Assembly: GCA_947490345.1 (NCBI GenBank)
Contig: CANLGL010000027.1
Span: 1 to 63,166 of the forward strand
Reading direction: 5' to 3'
Source: Deltaproteobacteria bacterium
Lineage (GTDB): Bacteria; Myxococcota_A; UBA796; SXON01
Length of the DNA: 63,166 nt
Each line of letters opens with the position of its first letter. Within the stretch, counting starts at the first letter, position 1. This document shows positions 25,864-35,747 of this stretch, one piece after another. The translations under genes and the position numbers were made by a program. Below the pieces are notes generated by a model. It was not told where the DNA came from. It saw only the letters and a list, made by a program, of their open reading frames with translations, and made no database searches.

Positions 25864-28800
25864 ATGTCCGTTCTCTTCATCCCGCTCCTGCATCTGCTGG
25901 CTTGCTCTGACGATGCTCAGGTAGAAGCTGTGCCGGCGCCCGGCGCTTCGGCGGCACGGGAAGACGATGACGTACTGGGCTCCGTCGTGCGGACCGACTT
26001 GCGTGCGTTCGCCGGAAACGCAGACACCTTTGCGTTCGTGAACCCTGCTTGGAGCCTCGACGGCCTGCTCGACCCGGACGGGCTCAAGGTGGGACGCACC
26101 GACGGTGAATTGCGGATGCGCTTCGCCGCATGGGGTCGCGACGGTGATCTGCAGGAAGTGGAGGCGGTTGCCCCGGCGATCGGCGCCTGCGTACACGAAG
26201 TGCGTCCCGATGGTGGCTGCGCCCGGCAGGTTGAGTTCGCCCACGTCGGCGCGACCGAGTGGTGGGCCAACCTTGCCGAGGGTTTGGAGCAGGGCTGGGA
26301 CCTCGACCAGCGACCCGCCGGTGAGGGCCCGCTCTTGATCGAGGTGGAGGTGTCCGGCGCGATCGTCGATGGCGACGAGGCGGAGCTCTGGCTCACGACG
26401 GACGACGGCACGGCCTACCGCTACAGCGCCCTGGCGGCGTGGGACGCGCGCGGGGACGCGCTGGACGCCTGGTTCGAAGTGACCGACGCGGGCTTGCGCA
26501 TTGTCGTTGACGACGAGGGCGCCGAGTGGCCGATCACCGTCGATCCGGTCCTCACCACCGCATCCACCACGTTGGACGGCGAGACGACGTCCAACTCCTT
26601 CGGCTACGCGGTGGAACGGGCGGGCGACGTCAACAACGACGGCTACGACGACCTCGTGGTCGGCGCGTACGGGTACTCGACCAACACCGGTCGCGCCTAC
26701 GTGTTCCACGGGTCGGCCAGCGGCATCTCCACCACCGCCGCCACCACCCTGACCGGCGGGGGCACCTCCGAATACTTCGGGGCGGCCGCGCGTGGCGCGG
26801 GCGACGTGGACAACGACGGATACGACGACCTCGTCGTCGGTGCGTACGGCGCCAGCGAGGCGACCGTGTACTTCGGGTCGTCCACCGGCATCACCACGAC
26901 CGGCTCCGTGCTGCTTAGCGGCACCAGCTCGTCGACGGGTTTCGGCAATGCGGTTTCGGGCCTCGGCGACGTCAATGACGACGGCTTCGATGACGTGGGC
27001 GTCGGCGAGTACAAGTACAGCACCAACATCGGTCGCCTCTCGGTGTTTCACGGCAGCGCCAGCTTCGACAGCACCGCCGACACCACGATCGGCGGCGGTT
27101 CGACGAGCTACTTCGGTTGGGCCGTCGATGGCGCGGGCGACGTCAACGACGACGGGTACGACGACGTGATCGTCGGCGCCTACTACTACTCCAGCTACAA
27201 GGGCCGGGCCTACGTCTTCCACGGGTCCAGCACCGGTGTGTCGGGCAGCCCCACGACCACCCTGACCGGCGGCAGCAACAACTACTACATGGGCTACGAT
27301 GTGGCCGGCGCCGGCGACGTCAACAACGACGGCTACGCCGACATCATCGTGAGCATGTACGGGTACAACTCGCTCGGCGGGCGGGCGCAGGTGCTCCACG
27401 GTTCGTCGTCGGGCGTGGACACCACTGTCGACACCAACCTCGACGGGGCGACGGCGGCGTACGAATTCGGCTTCGCGGTCGATGGCGACATCGACGTCAA
27501 TGCCGACGGGTACAGCGATGTCGTCGTCGGCGAGCGCAAGTACAGCAGCAACGTGGGCCGCGCCTACGTCTACCCGGGCTCGTCCTCCGGGGTCTCGACC
27601 ACTGCGGACACCACCTTCTCGGGCACGTCCGGCTCCCAGTTTGGGCGCGCGGTGGCCGGCGTCGGTGATGTCAATGGCGACGGCTACGGCGACGTGGCGG
27701 TCGGCGGAAGCGCGCTCACCAGCTCCACGGGGCGAGCCTGGGTGTTCCACGGCTACGTCGACGAGGACGGCGACGGCTACGTCCTCGGCGGCAACGGCAC
27801 CAGCGAGGACTGCGACGATACGGACGCCACCATCAACCCCGGCGCCACCGACGTGACCGGAGACGGCATCGACAGTGACTGTGACGGCGGCGAGGTCTGC
27901 TACGTCGACGCCGACGACGACGGCTACCGCCTGAGCACGACGGTGACCTCGACGGACTCGGACTGCTCCGATTCCGGCGAGGCTCTCTCCAGCGCACCTA
28001 CCGGCGACTGCGACGACACCGACGCCACCGCCAACCCCGGCGAGACCGAGACCGTTGCCGACGGCGTCGACAACGACTGCGACGGCAACGAGACCTGCTA
28101 CGTCGACGCCGACAACGACGGCTACCGGCTCAGCACGACGGTCACCGCGACCGACGGCGACTGTGCCGACTCTGGCGAAGCGCTGGCGTCGGACCCCGAC
28201 AGCGACTGCAACGACGCGCTCAGCAGCATCAACCCCGGCAAGACCGAGGTCACCGGCAACAATTACGACGAAAACTGCGATGGAAGCGCCACCTGCTACG
28301 TGGATGCCGACGACGACACCTACCGCACCACCAGCACCGTCGCCTCCGCCGACGGGGACTGTCGCGACTCGGGCGAAGCGCTCGCCTTCGACACCTCGGG
28401 GGATTGCAACGACGCCGTCGCCGCCATCAACCCCGGCGCGACCGAGGTCTGTGACGCGTCCAACACCGACGAGGACTGTGACAGTCTGGCGGACGACGCC
28501 GACAGTAGCGTCAGCGCCGCGACCAAGACCACGTACTACGTCGATGACGACGGCGACACCTACGGCGATGCCGCCAACACCACCCTGGCGTGCGACCCGG
28601 TGGCGGGCGCGACGACCGACAGCACGGACTGCGACGACACCAACGGCGCCGTCAACCCCGGCGCTACCGAGGTGTGTGACGCCGCCGACACCGACGAAGA
28701 CTGCGATGGCTTCGCCGACGACGACGACAGCTCGGTGACGGGCGGTGGCGTGTGGTACGCCGACAGCGACAGCGACGGCTACGGTGATGCCGGCAGCGTG

Positions 28801-30222
28801 GTCGCCTCGTGCGATGGCGTTCCCGGCTACGTCGGCGACAGCACCGACTGCGACGACAGCTCGGCGAGCGTCAACCCCGGCGCCACCGAGTCGACCGGCG
28901 ACGAGATCGATGGCGACTGCGATGGCAGCGAGGACTGCTTCACCGACAACGACGCCGACACCTACCGCACCTCCGACGTGGTCGCCTCCGCGGACAGCGA
29001 TTGTGCCGACCCGGGTGAGGCCAACGCGGCGCTGAGCAGCGGCGACTGTGACGACAACGCCGTCGGCGTGAACCCCGGCGCCTCCGAGGTCCAGGGCGAC
29101 GAGATCGACGGTAACTGTGACGGCAGTGAGGACTGCTTCACCGATGCCGACAGCGACGGCTACTCCAGCGACGACGGCGCCATCAACACCTCCAGCGATG
29201 CCGACTGCACCGACGTGGGCGAGGCGACGGCCTCGGCGCCGGGCGGCGACTGTGACGACTTCGACTCGCTCTACAACCCGGGTGCCAGCGAGACCTGCGA
29301 CGACCCGAACGACTACAACTGCGACGGCACGGTTGCCTACCTCGACAATGACGGCGACGGCGCCGCGGCTTGCGAGGACTGTGACGACGGAAACTCGGCT
29401 GCCTACCCAGGCGCCATCGAGGTCGTCGCCAACGAGGTCGACGAGAACTGTGACGGCGGTGAGGACTGCTACATCGACGCGGACGTGGACGGCACGCGCG
29501 TGGATGACACCACCGTGGCCTCAACCGACGCCGACTGTGACGACGCAGGTGAAACCAACCGCGATGGGTTGTCGGGCGACTGCAACGACGCCGATGCCGC
29601 CTACTTCCCGGGCGCGGTCGAGACCGATTGCCTCGACCCCAACGACTACAACTGCGACGGCTCGGTGGGCTACGCCGACGAAGATGGCGACACCTTCGCG
29701 GCCTGCGAGGAGTGCGACGATCTGAACGCGCTCATCAACCCGAACGGCACTGAGGTGTGCAACGACCTCGACGACAACTGCGACGGCGCGGTCGACGTCG
29801 ACGCCATCGACGCCTCCACCTGGTACGCCGACGCGGACGGTGACAGCTACGGCAACGAAGAAGTCGTCACAGCCAGCTGCGACCAGCCCGACAACTTCGT
29901 GGTTGACTCCACGGATTGTGACGACGCCGACGGCACCAGCCACCCCGGCGGCGAAGAGGTTGCCAACGACGGCATCGACCAGGACTGCGATGGTGAGGAT
30001 CTCATCGACACCGGGGACACTGGGGACACCGGGGACACGGCCGACACCGGCACCGATACCGGCGACACGGACACCGGCACGCCCGGCGACACCGACACCG
30101 ATACCGACGTGGCCGGTGGCGGAGGGTGCGCATGCGACACCTCGACGCCGGGCACCGCGGCGGCCGGGGCGGGACTCGCGGTCGCGGCGCTTGCCGTCGC
30201 GCGTCGTCGTCGCCGCTCGTAG
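25864..30222 (+). CDS. Giant FG-GAP / MopE-repeat surface protein with MYXO-CTERM-like tag
   Basis: A 1452-aa protein. Residues 1-18 end in lipobox LLAC. A beta-rich N-terminal domain (about 30-230) is followed by seven FG-GAP repeats (about 235-625, each with DVNNDGYDDLVVGAY-type Ca-binding loop), enough for a closed seven-blade integrin-like propeller. Twelve MopE-type repeats (about 630-1380) follow, each of the form YVDADxDGY...DCDDTDxxxNPGATE...DxDCDG, dense in Asp and Cys and proposed in the family to bind metal. After a TGDTGDT linker the C-terminus reads GGGCACDT, a hydrophobic helix and RRRRR, a MYXO-CTERM-like tag. Both an N-terminal lipobox and the tag are present. Monocistronic. 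Confidence 0.88.
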   Translation: MSVLFIPLLHLLACSDDAQVEAVPAPGASAAREDDDVLGSVVRTDLRAFAGNADTFAFVNPAWSLDGLLDPDGLKVGRTDGELRMRFAAWGRDGDLQEVEAVAPAIGACVHEVRPDGGCARQVEFAHVGATEWWANLAEGLEQGWDLDQRPAGEGPLLIEVEVSGAIVDGDEAELWLTTDDGTAYRYSALAAWDARGDALDAWFEVTDAGLRIVVDDEGAEWPITVDPVLTTASTTLDGETTSNSFGYAVERAGDVNNDGYDDLVVGAYGYSTNTGRAYVFHGSASGISTTAATTLTGGGTSEYFGAAARGAGDVDNDGYDDLVVGAYGASEATVYFGSSTGITTTGSVLLSGTSSSTGFGNAVSGLGDVNDDGFDDVGVGEYKYSTNIGRLSVFHGSASFDSTADTTIGGGSTSYFGWAVDGAGDVNDDGYDDVIVGAYYYSSYKGRAYVFHGSSTGVSGSPTTTLTGGSNNYYMGYDVAGAGDVNNDGYADIIVSMYGYNSLGGRAQVLHGSSSGVDTTVDTNLDGATAAYEFGFAVDGDIDVNADGYSDVVVGERKYSSNVGRAYVYPGSSSGVSTTADTTFSGTSGSQFGRAVAGVGDVNGDGYGDVAVGGSALTSSTGRAWVFHGYVDEDGDGYVLGGNGTSEDCDDTDATINPGATDVTGDGIDSDCDGGEVCYVDADDDGYRLSTTVTSTDSDCSDSGEALSSAPTGDCDDTDATANPGETETVADGVDNDCDGNETCYVDADNDGYRLSTTVTATDGDCADSGEALASDPDSDCNDALSSINPGKTEVTGNNYDENCDGSATCYVDADDDTYRTTSTVASADGDCRDSGEALAFDTSGDCNDAVAAINPGATEVCDASNTDEDCDSLADDADSSVSAATKTTYYVDDDGDTYGDAANTTLACDPVAGATTDSTDCDDTNGAVNPGATEVCDAADTDEDCDGFADDDDSSVTGGGVWYADSDSDGYGDAGSVVASCDGVPGYVGDSTDCDDSSASVNPGATESTGDEIDGDCDGSEDCFTDNDADTYRTSDVVASADSDCADPGEANAALSSGDCDDNAVGVNPGASEVQGDEIDGNCDGSEDCFTDADSDGYSSDDGAINTSSDADCTDVGEATASAPGGDCDDFDSLYNPGASETCDDPNDYNCDGTVAYLDNDGDGAAACEDCDDGNSAAYPGAIEVVANEVDENCDGGEDCYIDADVDGTRVDDTTVASTDADCDDAGETNRDGLSGDCNDADAAYFPGAVETDCLDPNDYNCDGSVGYADEDGDTFAACEECDDLNALINPNGTEVCNDLDDNCDGAVDVDAIDASTWYADADGDSYGNEEVVTASCDQPDNFVVDSTDCDDADGTSHPGGEEVANDGIDQDCDGEDLIDTGDTGDTGDTADTGTDTGDTDTGTPGDTDTDTDVAGGGGCACDTSTPGTAAAGAGLAVAALAVARRRRRS

Positions 30223-30249
30223 GCCGGCGCGGCGGGTTAGCAGCCGCCC

Positions 30250-32169
30250 GTGATCTCGACCCACGCTCGCTTCCTCCCGATGACCCGCGAGGAAGCGGGT
30301 GGCGACCTCGATGTCGTCCTGGTCACTGGGGACGCCTACGTCGACCACAACACCTTCGGCACTGCCCTGGTCGGGCGGTGGTTGGAGGCGCACGGGTACA
30401 CCGTGGGCGTGATCTCCCAGCCAGAGTGGGACAATCCTGAGTCCTTCCGGGTGCTTGGCCGGCCGAAGTTGTTCTTCGGGGTGAGCGCCGGTCAGATGGA
30501 CTCGATGGTGAACCACTACACCGCCTCGCGGCGGGTGCGGAACGATGACGCGTACAGCCCCGGGGGCGAGGCCGGGCGGCGCCCGGATCGTGCCTGCATC
30601 GCCTACGCCAACCGGGCTCAGCAGGCGTACCCGGGTGTGCCCGTGGTGCTCGGCGGGGTCGAGGCGTCCCTGCGCCGGCTGGCCCACTACGACTATTGGC
30701 AGGACCGCATCCGGCGCAGCATCCTCTTGGATGCCAAGGCCGACCTGCTGGTGTACGGCATGGGAGAGCTGGCGGTTCTGGAGCTGGCTCGCCGGCTCGC
30801 TGCGGGGCTTACGATCGAGGCCTGTCGCGACATTCCCGGGACGGCGTGGGCCTTGGGCAAGAAGTCGGTGCGCCCCGACATGAAGGTGGTGGAGGCGCCG
30901 AGCTTCGAGCAATGCGTGGCGGACCCGCCGTCTTTCAACCGGCTGACCCTGTTGATGTACCGTGAGGCCAACCCCTCCTGTGCGGAAGCGATCGTTCAGC
31001 CACACGGCGACCGTGCGATCTGGTGCAATCCTCCCGCGCGGCTCTTGACCACCGACGAGCTGGATCGGCTCTACGAATTGCCCTACGCGAATGCCCCGCA
31101 CCCCGCCTACCGCGCGCCTGTGCCCGCCTTCGAGAGCATCCGCGGGAGCATCACGATCAATCGCGGCTGTTCCGGCGGGTGCAGCTTCTGCGCGCTCACC
31201 CTGCATCAGGGCAAGGACGTCGTGAGTCGCAGCGCGTCGAGCGTCGTGCGCGAGGTGAAGGGTCTCCTTGCACAGCCTGGCTTCAACGGGGTCATCTCCG
31301 ACCTGGGTGGCCCGACCGCCAACATGTTCCACATGCAGTGCAACGACGCGGCGGCCAACGCGGTGTGTCGTCGGGTGTCGTGCCTGCATCCGGTGCGCTG
31401 CAAACATTACGGAACGGACCACGGCCCGTTCGTCGCGCTCCTGCGAGAGGTGCGGACCACCCCCGGCGTAAAGCGGGTCTTCGTCAATTCGGGTCTCCGT
31501 TATGACCTCGCTGCGCTCGATGACACTGTTGTGGAGGAGATCGCAGCGCACCACGTGTCTGGATCACTGACGACGGCACCCGAGCACGTTTCCCCGCGTG
31601 CGTTGCACCACATGCGCAAGCCCGAGGTCACCCATTTCGCCGACTTCATGACCCGGTTCCGCGTGGCCTCGGAAAAGGCAGGGAAGAACCAGTTCATCGT
31701 GCCGTACTTCCAGTGCGGCCACCCCGGCAGCGGCCCCGAGGAGACCATCGAGCTGGCCTTCTACATGAAGAAGAACAACCTGCGTTGTCGGCAGGTGCAG
31801 TTGTTCATGCCCACCCCAGGGACCATCAGCACGGCGATGTACGTGACCGGGCTGGATCCCTACACCAAGACGCCGGTCTACGTGGCCCGCGGCCACAAGG
31901 AACGCGCGCGGCAGCGGGCGATGTTGTTCTGGTGGAAGCAGGAGCAGTGGCCGGCCATCCGCGAGGCGCTTTTCGCGTGGCACCGCACTGACCTCATCGG
32001 GCAAGGCCCGGGTTGCCTGGTTCCGCCCGGTCCGGCGCGTGGCGACTGGCAGCGCGGCAACCGACCTGTCGATGGCGGCGTCGGCGCCATGGGCATGAAG
32101 GTCGAGCGAGCGTCCGCCGAAGAGATCGACCAGGAGCGGTGGGAGGGACTGGCCGGGTCGGTGGCCTGA
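30250..32169 (+). CDS. YgiQ-family radical SAM protein
   Basis: A 639-aa protein of typical length from GTG 30250. The N-terminal region ([37 protein letters not shown]) is diagnostic of the YgiQ/UPF0313 family. The radical SAM motif is C307-SGG-C311-SF-C314 in [11 protein letters not shown]. The C-terminal part contains the DUF3362-like region ([22 protein letters not shown]). The reaction is not established. It overlaps the glycosyltransferase gene by 1 nt (TGATG). Confidence 0.93.
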   Translation: MISTHARFLPMTREEAGGDLDVVLVTGDAYVDHNTFGTALVGRWLEAHGYTVGVISQPEWDNPESFRVLGRPKLFFGVSAGQMDSMVNHYTASRRVRNDDAYSPGGEAGRRPDRACIAYANRAQQAYPGVPVVLGGVEASLRRLAHYDYWQDRIRRSILLDAKADLLVYGMGELAVLELARRLAAGLTIEACRDIPGTAWALGKKSVRPDMKVVEAPSFEQCVADPPSFNRLTLLMYREANPSCAEAIVQPHGDRAIWCNPPARLLTTDELDRLYELPYANAPHPAYRAPVPAFESIRGSITINRGCSGGCSFCALTLHQGKDVVSRSASSVVREVKGLLAQPGFNGVISDLGGPTANMFHMQCNDAAANAVCRRVSCLHPVRCKHYGTDHGPFVALLREVRTTPGVKRVFVNSGLRYDLAALDDTVVEEIAAHHVSGSLTTAPEHVSPRALHHMRKPEVTHFADFMTRFRVASEKAGKNQFIVPYFQCGHPGSGPEETIELAFYMKKNNLRCRQVQLFMPTPGTISTAMYVTGLDPYTKTPVYVARGHKERARQRAMLFWWKQEQWPAIREALFAWHRTDLIGQGPGCLVPPGPARGDWQRGNRPVDGGVGAMGMKVERASAEEIDQERWEGLAGSVA

Positions 32170-33128
32170 TGCGCGTGCTGCACGTCGATCCGGCCACGGG
32201 CTGGCGCGGCGGGCAGGCGCAGGTGGCGGCGCTGCTTCGCGGTCGCCCAGGAGACCTCTGGGCTGGTGCCGAGCGCGGTGAGCTCGCGGCGCGATTGGGT
32301 CGCCCACCGGACGTGCCGCTGGTTGCAGACGCGGGCGGCATCAACGCGCTTCGGGTGCGGTCGTTTGCCGCCCGTCTTGCCGTTGACCTGGTTGCCGCAC
32401 ACAGCTCGCACGGCCATGATGCCTGCCTGCTAGCGCGGGTGCCCCTGGTGGTACACCGTCGTAACCATCGTGTGCCGGGCAACGTCTGGAAGTACGCTCC
32501 TGCCAGGGTCACCGTGGCCGTCAGCGAGTGGGTGGCGTCGCGTTGCAGAGCCGCCGGAGTGCCGCGGGTGGCGGTCGTCCACGATGGCGCCGACGGAGCG
32601 TACGTGGGCTCGCGCCGCCCGAGCCGCCCTCCGGTCTACCTTGTCGCTGCCGCCCTCGTGAAGCACAAAGGCCATGCGCAGCTGCTCGACGCCTTCCGCG
32701 GCGTGGAGGGGGAGCTGCTGATTGCCGGAACGGGTCCCCTCGAGGGCGAACTGCGCGCGCTCGCGGCGCCGATGGGTGAGCGCGTCAGCTTCCTGGGGCA
32801 GGTTGCGGACCTGGAGGCGCTGTTTTCGGCGGTTGACGTGCTGGTGTTGCCCTCGCTCGAGGAGGCCGCGGGTAGCGTCCTGATCGAGGGGATGGCCGCC
32901 GGCCTGGCGATCGTCGCGAGCAAGGTCGGGGGAATCCCCGAGCTGGTAGGCGATGTCGGGGCGCTCGTCGCCTGTGGAGACCGTCGGGGGTGGGTGGCGG
33001 CGCTGCGTACGGCGCCAGGTGCGGGAGGAAGGGCGACCGCGGCGCGGGCGGCCCAGTTCTCGGTCGCAGAGATGGTGCGCCGCACCGAGGCGGTCTACCG
33101 GGGGGCCCTCAGCGGGCGCGTTCGATGA
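32169..33128 (+). CDS. GT4-type glycosyltransferase (GT-B fold)
   Basis: ATG 32169 gives 319 aa. The N-terminal GT-B half starts [19 protein letters not shown], with the Gly-rich donor/acceptor loop. The C-terminal half carries LIAGTGPLEGELRALA, FLGQVADLEALFSAVDVLVLPS and the EX7E motif in LEEAAGSVLIEGMA. It is a retaining glycosyltransferase using a nucleotide-sugar, probably for surface glycans or LPS; short for the family. Its last 20 nt overlap the convergent HEAT-cyclophilin gene. Confidence 0.9.
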   Translation: MRVLHVDPATGWRGGQAQVAALLRGRPGDLWAGAERGELAARLGRPPDVPLVADAGGINALRVRSFAARLAVDLVAAHSSHGHDACLLARVPLVVHRRNHRVPGNVWKYAPARVTVAVSEWVASRCRAAGVPRVAVVHDGADGAYVGSRRPSRPPVYLVAAALVKHKGHAQLLDAFRGVEGELLIAGTGPLEGELRALAAPMGERVSFLGQVADLEALFSAVDVLVLPSLEEAAGSVLIEGMAAGLAIVASKVGGIPELVGDVGALVACGDRRGWVAALRTAPGAGGRATAARAAQFSVAEMVRRTEAVYRGALSGRVR

Positions 33129-35052
33129 CCACGCCGGTAATCCGGTCCTCGATGTCCATGGCGCGTGCCACCCGCAGTCCCGAGGTGAGGCGCCCAAAAA
33201 CGGTGAAGCCGTAGTCGAGATGTGGTTGGGGGGCGGTGGTCACGAACCACTGGCTCCCGCCCGTGTCCGGGCCCGAGAGCGCCATCCCGACGGCGCCTTC
33301 GCTATACGGCTGCGAGGAGAGTTCATCCGGAATCTCAAAACCCGGACCACCCCAGCCATCGCCACGCGGGTCACCGGTCTGGACGACAAAGTCGGGCACG
33401 ACCCGATGGAAGGTGAGCCCGTCGAAATATCCAGCCTCGGCGAGGCTGACGAAATTCCAAACCGTCAGCGGGGCTACCGTCGGCAAGAGGGCGATCCGCA
33501 GCTCACCCTCGCTGGTCGCCACCCGAGCACTCCTGATTCGCGCCACATCCACGAGGCGAGGCAGGGACCGCGAGGGATGGGTGGCGCGCGGGAGCGTGAT
33601 GCCCGCGGTCGTCCCGAGCCGGATCGCCGCCGTGGCGACCTCGGGCAGGCCCAACCAGGGCAGCATCGCCTTGCGAGTCTCGGCCTTCGGCGACGGGAGC
33701 CGCCCGGTCGCGTACAACGCGTCCAGCGCGCGGATCGCGGTGGCGGCGGTGGCGCGGTCGATGCCCCAGCGACGTAGTGTCGCGACCAGTGGGGCCTCGA
33801 GGACCGGGTCTGGGTGCTCCATTGCGGCCTGGGCCGCAGCTTGCACCAGCACCATGTCGGAGGCCGACAGCAGCTCGGTGATCTCGGCGACGCGGGGTGG
33901 GGTGTCACCGGCCAGCAGTACGCCCGCGGCGGCGCTGCGGAGTCGCGGGTCGTCGTGGTTCATCGCCAGGCGCAAAAGCGCCGGCCGCTCCTTCATCGAC
34001 TCGACGGCGGCAATGCGCACGGCGAGCGGCCAGCTTTCTCCCTGAAACTCCGCCAACGCGGCGGGGAGCGCTCGCCGCGCTGCAAGTGAACGGAGGGCGG
34101 CCGCCCGCTCAGGCGCCGTCCCTCGGGTGAGCGCGTCCCGCACCGGATCGAGGGCCGCCCCCTCGCAGGCGCCCGCGGCGCCGAGCGCTTCTACGCGCAC
34201 CCCCACGTCGACGTCCGCATAGCGCGCACCCAGTGCGAGCGGCTCGCAGCCGTGCTTGTGCATGGCCCGGACCGCGGCGAGCCGCACCCCGGCGGCAGCG
34301 TCGGTCGAGGCGGCTACCAGAAACTCCTTCTCGGACACCAGCGGTGCGGTGCCGCGAATGAGCCACGCCCGCACCCGCGGGTCTCCGTCTTTGAGGGCGC
34401 GCGCGCGCAGCCGACTCAACAGCGCCGGCGGGGGCGCGGCGAACGACGTGCGCGAGATCGCCCAGGCAGCCATTCGCGCGGTTTCGGGGCCCATGCGCAG
34501 CTCCGTACGCGCGAAACGCACAAACGGTGCTTCGACAGCCCCCAACAGCGCGTCGAGGACCGCTGCGCCGCCGATTCCGTCCACCCGGCGGACGCCCATA
34601 CGCCCCAGACCGGCGGCCGCGACGCTGTCCAGCGGCGACTGCAAGGCGGCGACCAGCGTCGGGATGTCTTCCGGGCCGCCGACGCGGCCGAGGGCGGCCA
34701 GGAGCGCGGCGCGCGCGTCCCGATCGCCCTCGTCGCGGAGGCGGGCTCTCACAATGGCGACCGTGTCGGTGCCGTAGCCGAGCGCCTCTGCCGCGGCGCG
34801 CCGGACGGTCACGTCGGTATCGGCGGAGGGGCCCGCCAAGAGCGCCGCCGACGCCCTCAGCCGACCCGCCGCGATGGCCGCCCGCCGCCGCACCGCCGGG
34901 TTGGCATCCGCGCAGAGCGGCGCCAGCGCTTCCGCGGGCATCCGGCGGACCTCGATCTGCCAGATCATCTCCGCGCTCGGCATCGGGACGCCGTCAAAGC
35001 TCTGCGCGTCGGCGCCGAGCGCCAGCGTCACGAGGAGGTGCAGTGCGGCCAC
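33109..35052 (-). CDS. HEAT-repeat / cyclophilin fusion, exported
   Basis: A 647-aa protein with signal-like N-terminus (MAALHLLVTLALGADAQS). Residues about 40-480 are HEAT/PBS-lyase-like helical repeats (AVRRRAAIAAGRLR, VTVRRAAAEALGYG, VRVEALGAAGACEG). The C-terminal about 160 residues are a cyclophilin PPIase: FHRVVPDFVVQTGDPRG, GSQWFVTTA and LDYGFTVFGRL keep the catalytic Arg and the substrate-pocket Phe/Gln residues. It probably folds or assembles envelope proteins, with the HEAT array as client or partner scaffold. Single gene, starting 20 bp from the divergent RNHCP gene. Confidence 0.88.
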   Translation of the reverse strand: MAALHLLVTLALGADAQSFDGVPMPSAEMIWQIEVRRMPAEALAPLCADANPAVRRRAAIAAGRLRASAALLAGPSADTDVTVRRAAAEALGYGTDTVAIVRARLRDEGDRDARAALLAALGRVGGPEDIPTLVAALQSPLDSVAAAGLGRMGVRRVDGIGGAAVLDALLGAVEAPFVRFARTELRMGPETARMAAWAISRTSFAAPPPALLSRLRARALKDGDPRVRAWLIRGTAPLVSEKEFLVAASTDAAAGVRLAAVRAMHKHGCEPLALGARYADVDVGVRVEALGAAGACEGAALDPVRDALTRGTAPERAAALRSLAARRALPAALAEFQGESWPLAVRIAAVESMKERPALLRLAMNHDDPRLRSAAAGVLLAGDTPPRVAEITELLSASDMVLVQAAAQAAMEHPDPVLEAPLVATLRRWGIDRATAATAIRALDALYATGRLPSPKAETRKAMLPWLGLPEVATAAIRLGTTAGITLPRATHPSRSLPRLVDVARIRSARVATSEGELRIALLPTVAPLTVWNFVSLAEAGYFDGLTFHRVVPDFVVQTGDPRGDGWGGPGFEIPDELSSQPYSEGAVGMALSGPDTGGSQWFVTTAPQPHLDYGFTVFGRLTSGLRVARAMDIEDRITGVVIERAR

Positions 35053-35072
35053 GTCCGGCGTACGTCACCCGG

Positions 35073-35612
35073 ATGCGTGATCCCGGCAAGGAGAGCGACC
35101 CCATCGGCAGCCTGCTTGCGCTGGTGTCCCGGGGCGACGTGAAGATGGCGGGAGCTTGGCTGGATGGTGCCGGCCGGTCGCTGCGTGGCGAGCTCGTCGC
35201 CCGCGCGGGTGCGTTGGGGGCCACGTTTCCCGAGGACTGGGCGGTGCTGGAGGGGCGACGGCTGCTGAAGCTCGCTCTCGCCCGAACGCAAGGCGCGCAG
35301 ATCCGGACCAATCCCATCGCGCGCGACGAGAGCTTCTCCTGCGTGCACTGCGGCCGCGACGCACCCAAGGGGGGGAGGCGACCGCGCGATCACTGCCCGC
35401 ACTGCCTGCACTCGCTGCACGTCGACATCGTGCCCGGGGACCGCGCCGCGGACTGCGCCGGACTCTTGATCCCGCTGCGTCTCGTCGCGTCCCCCAAGGG
35501 CGCGATGATCCAGTACCGGTGTGCCCGTTGCGGCGCTGAACGTCGCAACCGCGTGCTCGATGATCTGGCCGTGCCGGACGATCCCGCTGCGCTGCGAGGG
35601 TTGGCACGATAG
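35073..35612 (+). CDS. RNHCP-domain zinc-ribbon protein
   Basis: ATG 35073 gives 179 aa. After a helical N-terminus (about 1-75), the sequence FSCVHCGRDAP, then RDHCPHCLHSLHVD and GDRAADCAGLL match the RNHCP domain. A second zinc-ribbon-like pair (YRCARCGAERRNRVLDDL) closes the protein. The domain is named for its conserved residues and its function is unknown; Cys pairs suggest zinc and possibly nucleic-acid binding. The frame is open far upstream on the strand opposite the cyclophilin gene, which I regard as shadow. Confidence 0.82.
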   Translation: MRDPGKESDPIGSLLALVSRGDVKMAGAWLDGAGRSLRGELVARAGALGATFPEDWAVLEGRRLLKLALARTQGAQIRTNPIARDESFSCVHCGRDAPKGGRRPRDHCPHCLHSLHVDIVPGDRAADCAGLLIPLRLVASPKGAMIQYRCARCGAERRNRVLDDLAVPDDPAALRGLAR

Positions 35613-35746
35613 CCTCGGGGGGGAGAGCGGCCGCCAACGCGCGTTATCTACGTGCGTTGGCCCCGGCGCACGGAGCTTGCGGAGGGCGACGGGTTGGGCG
35701 CGGTAGGGGGGAACCGCGAAGCGGTGCCCCCCCGTTTCGTGTTAGG
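35613..35746 (+). repeat. Structured intergenic repeat, copy D, directly upstream of the FtsH-like gene
   Basis: Plus orientation, starting at the stop of the RNHCP gene: GGGGGGGAGAGCGG entry, P1 (35633-35644 with 35650-35661, 12 pairs with one G-U, loop TATCT), linker GCGGAGGGCGACGGGTTGGGCGCGGTAGGGG, and P3 (35706-35717 with 35721-35732, one mismatch, loop GAA). The stem AACCGC/GCGGTG replaces GAGGGC/GCCCTC of copy C. It ends 1-2 nt before the chosen GTG 35748 and contains GTG 35739 at its edge, so the downstream start is set inside or at the end of the repeat. Confidence 0.82.
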
Positions 35747-35747
35747 C

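Noticed and set aside
24772..27750. Long minus-strand open frame (992 codons) antisense to the kinase and FG-GAP genes
   Set aside because: Val/Asp/Ala/His-rich periodic sequence mirrors the repeats of the plus-strand gene; no motif or start context. High GC makes antisense frames open.
29521..31554. Minus-strand open frame of 677 codons across the MopE gene end and ygiQ
   Set aside because: Antisense to two well-supported genes, no domain recognisable in translation.
35652..35747. Upstream ATG 35652 as start of the FtsH-like protein
   Set aside because: It would translate through repeat copy D, giving residues unrelated to FtsH before TM1; GTG 35748 (or 35739) fits the family N-terminus.
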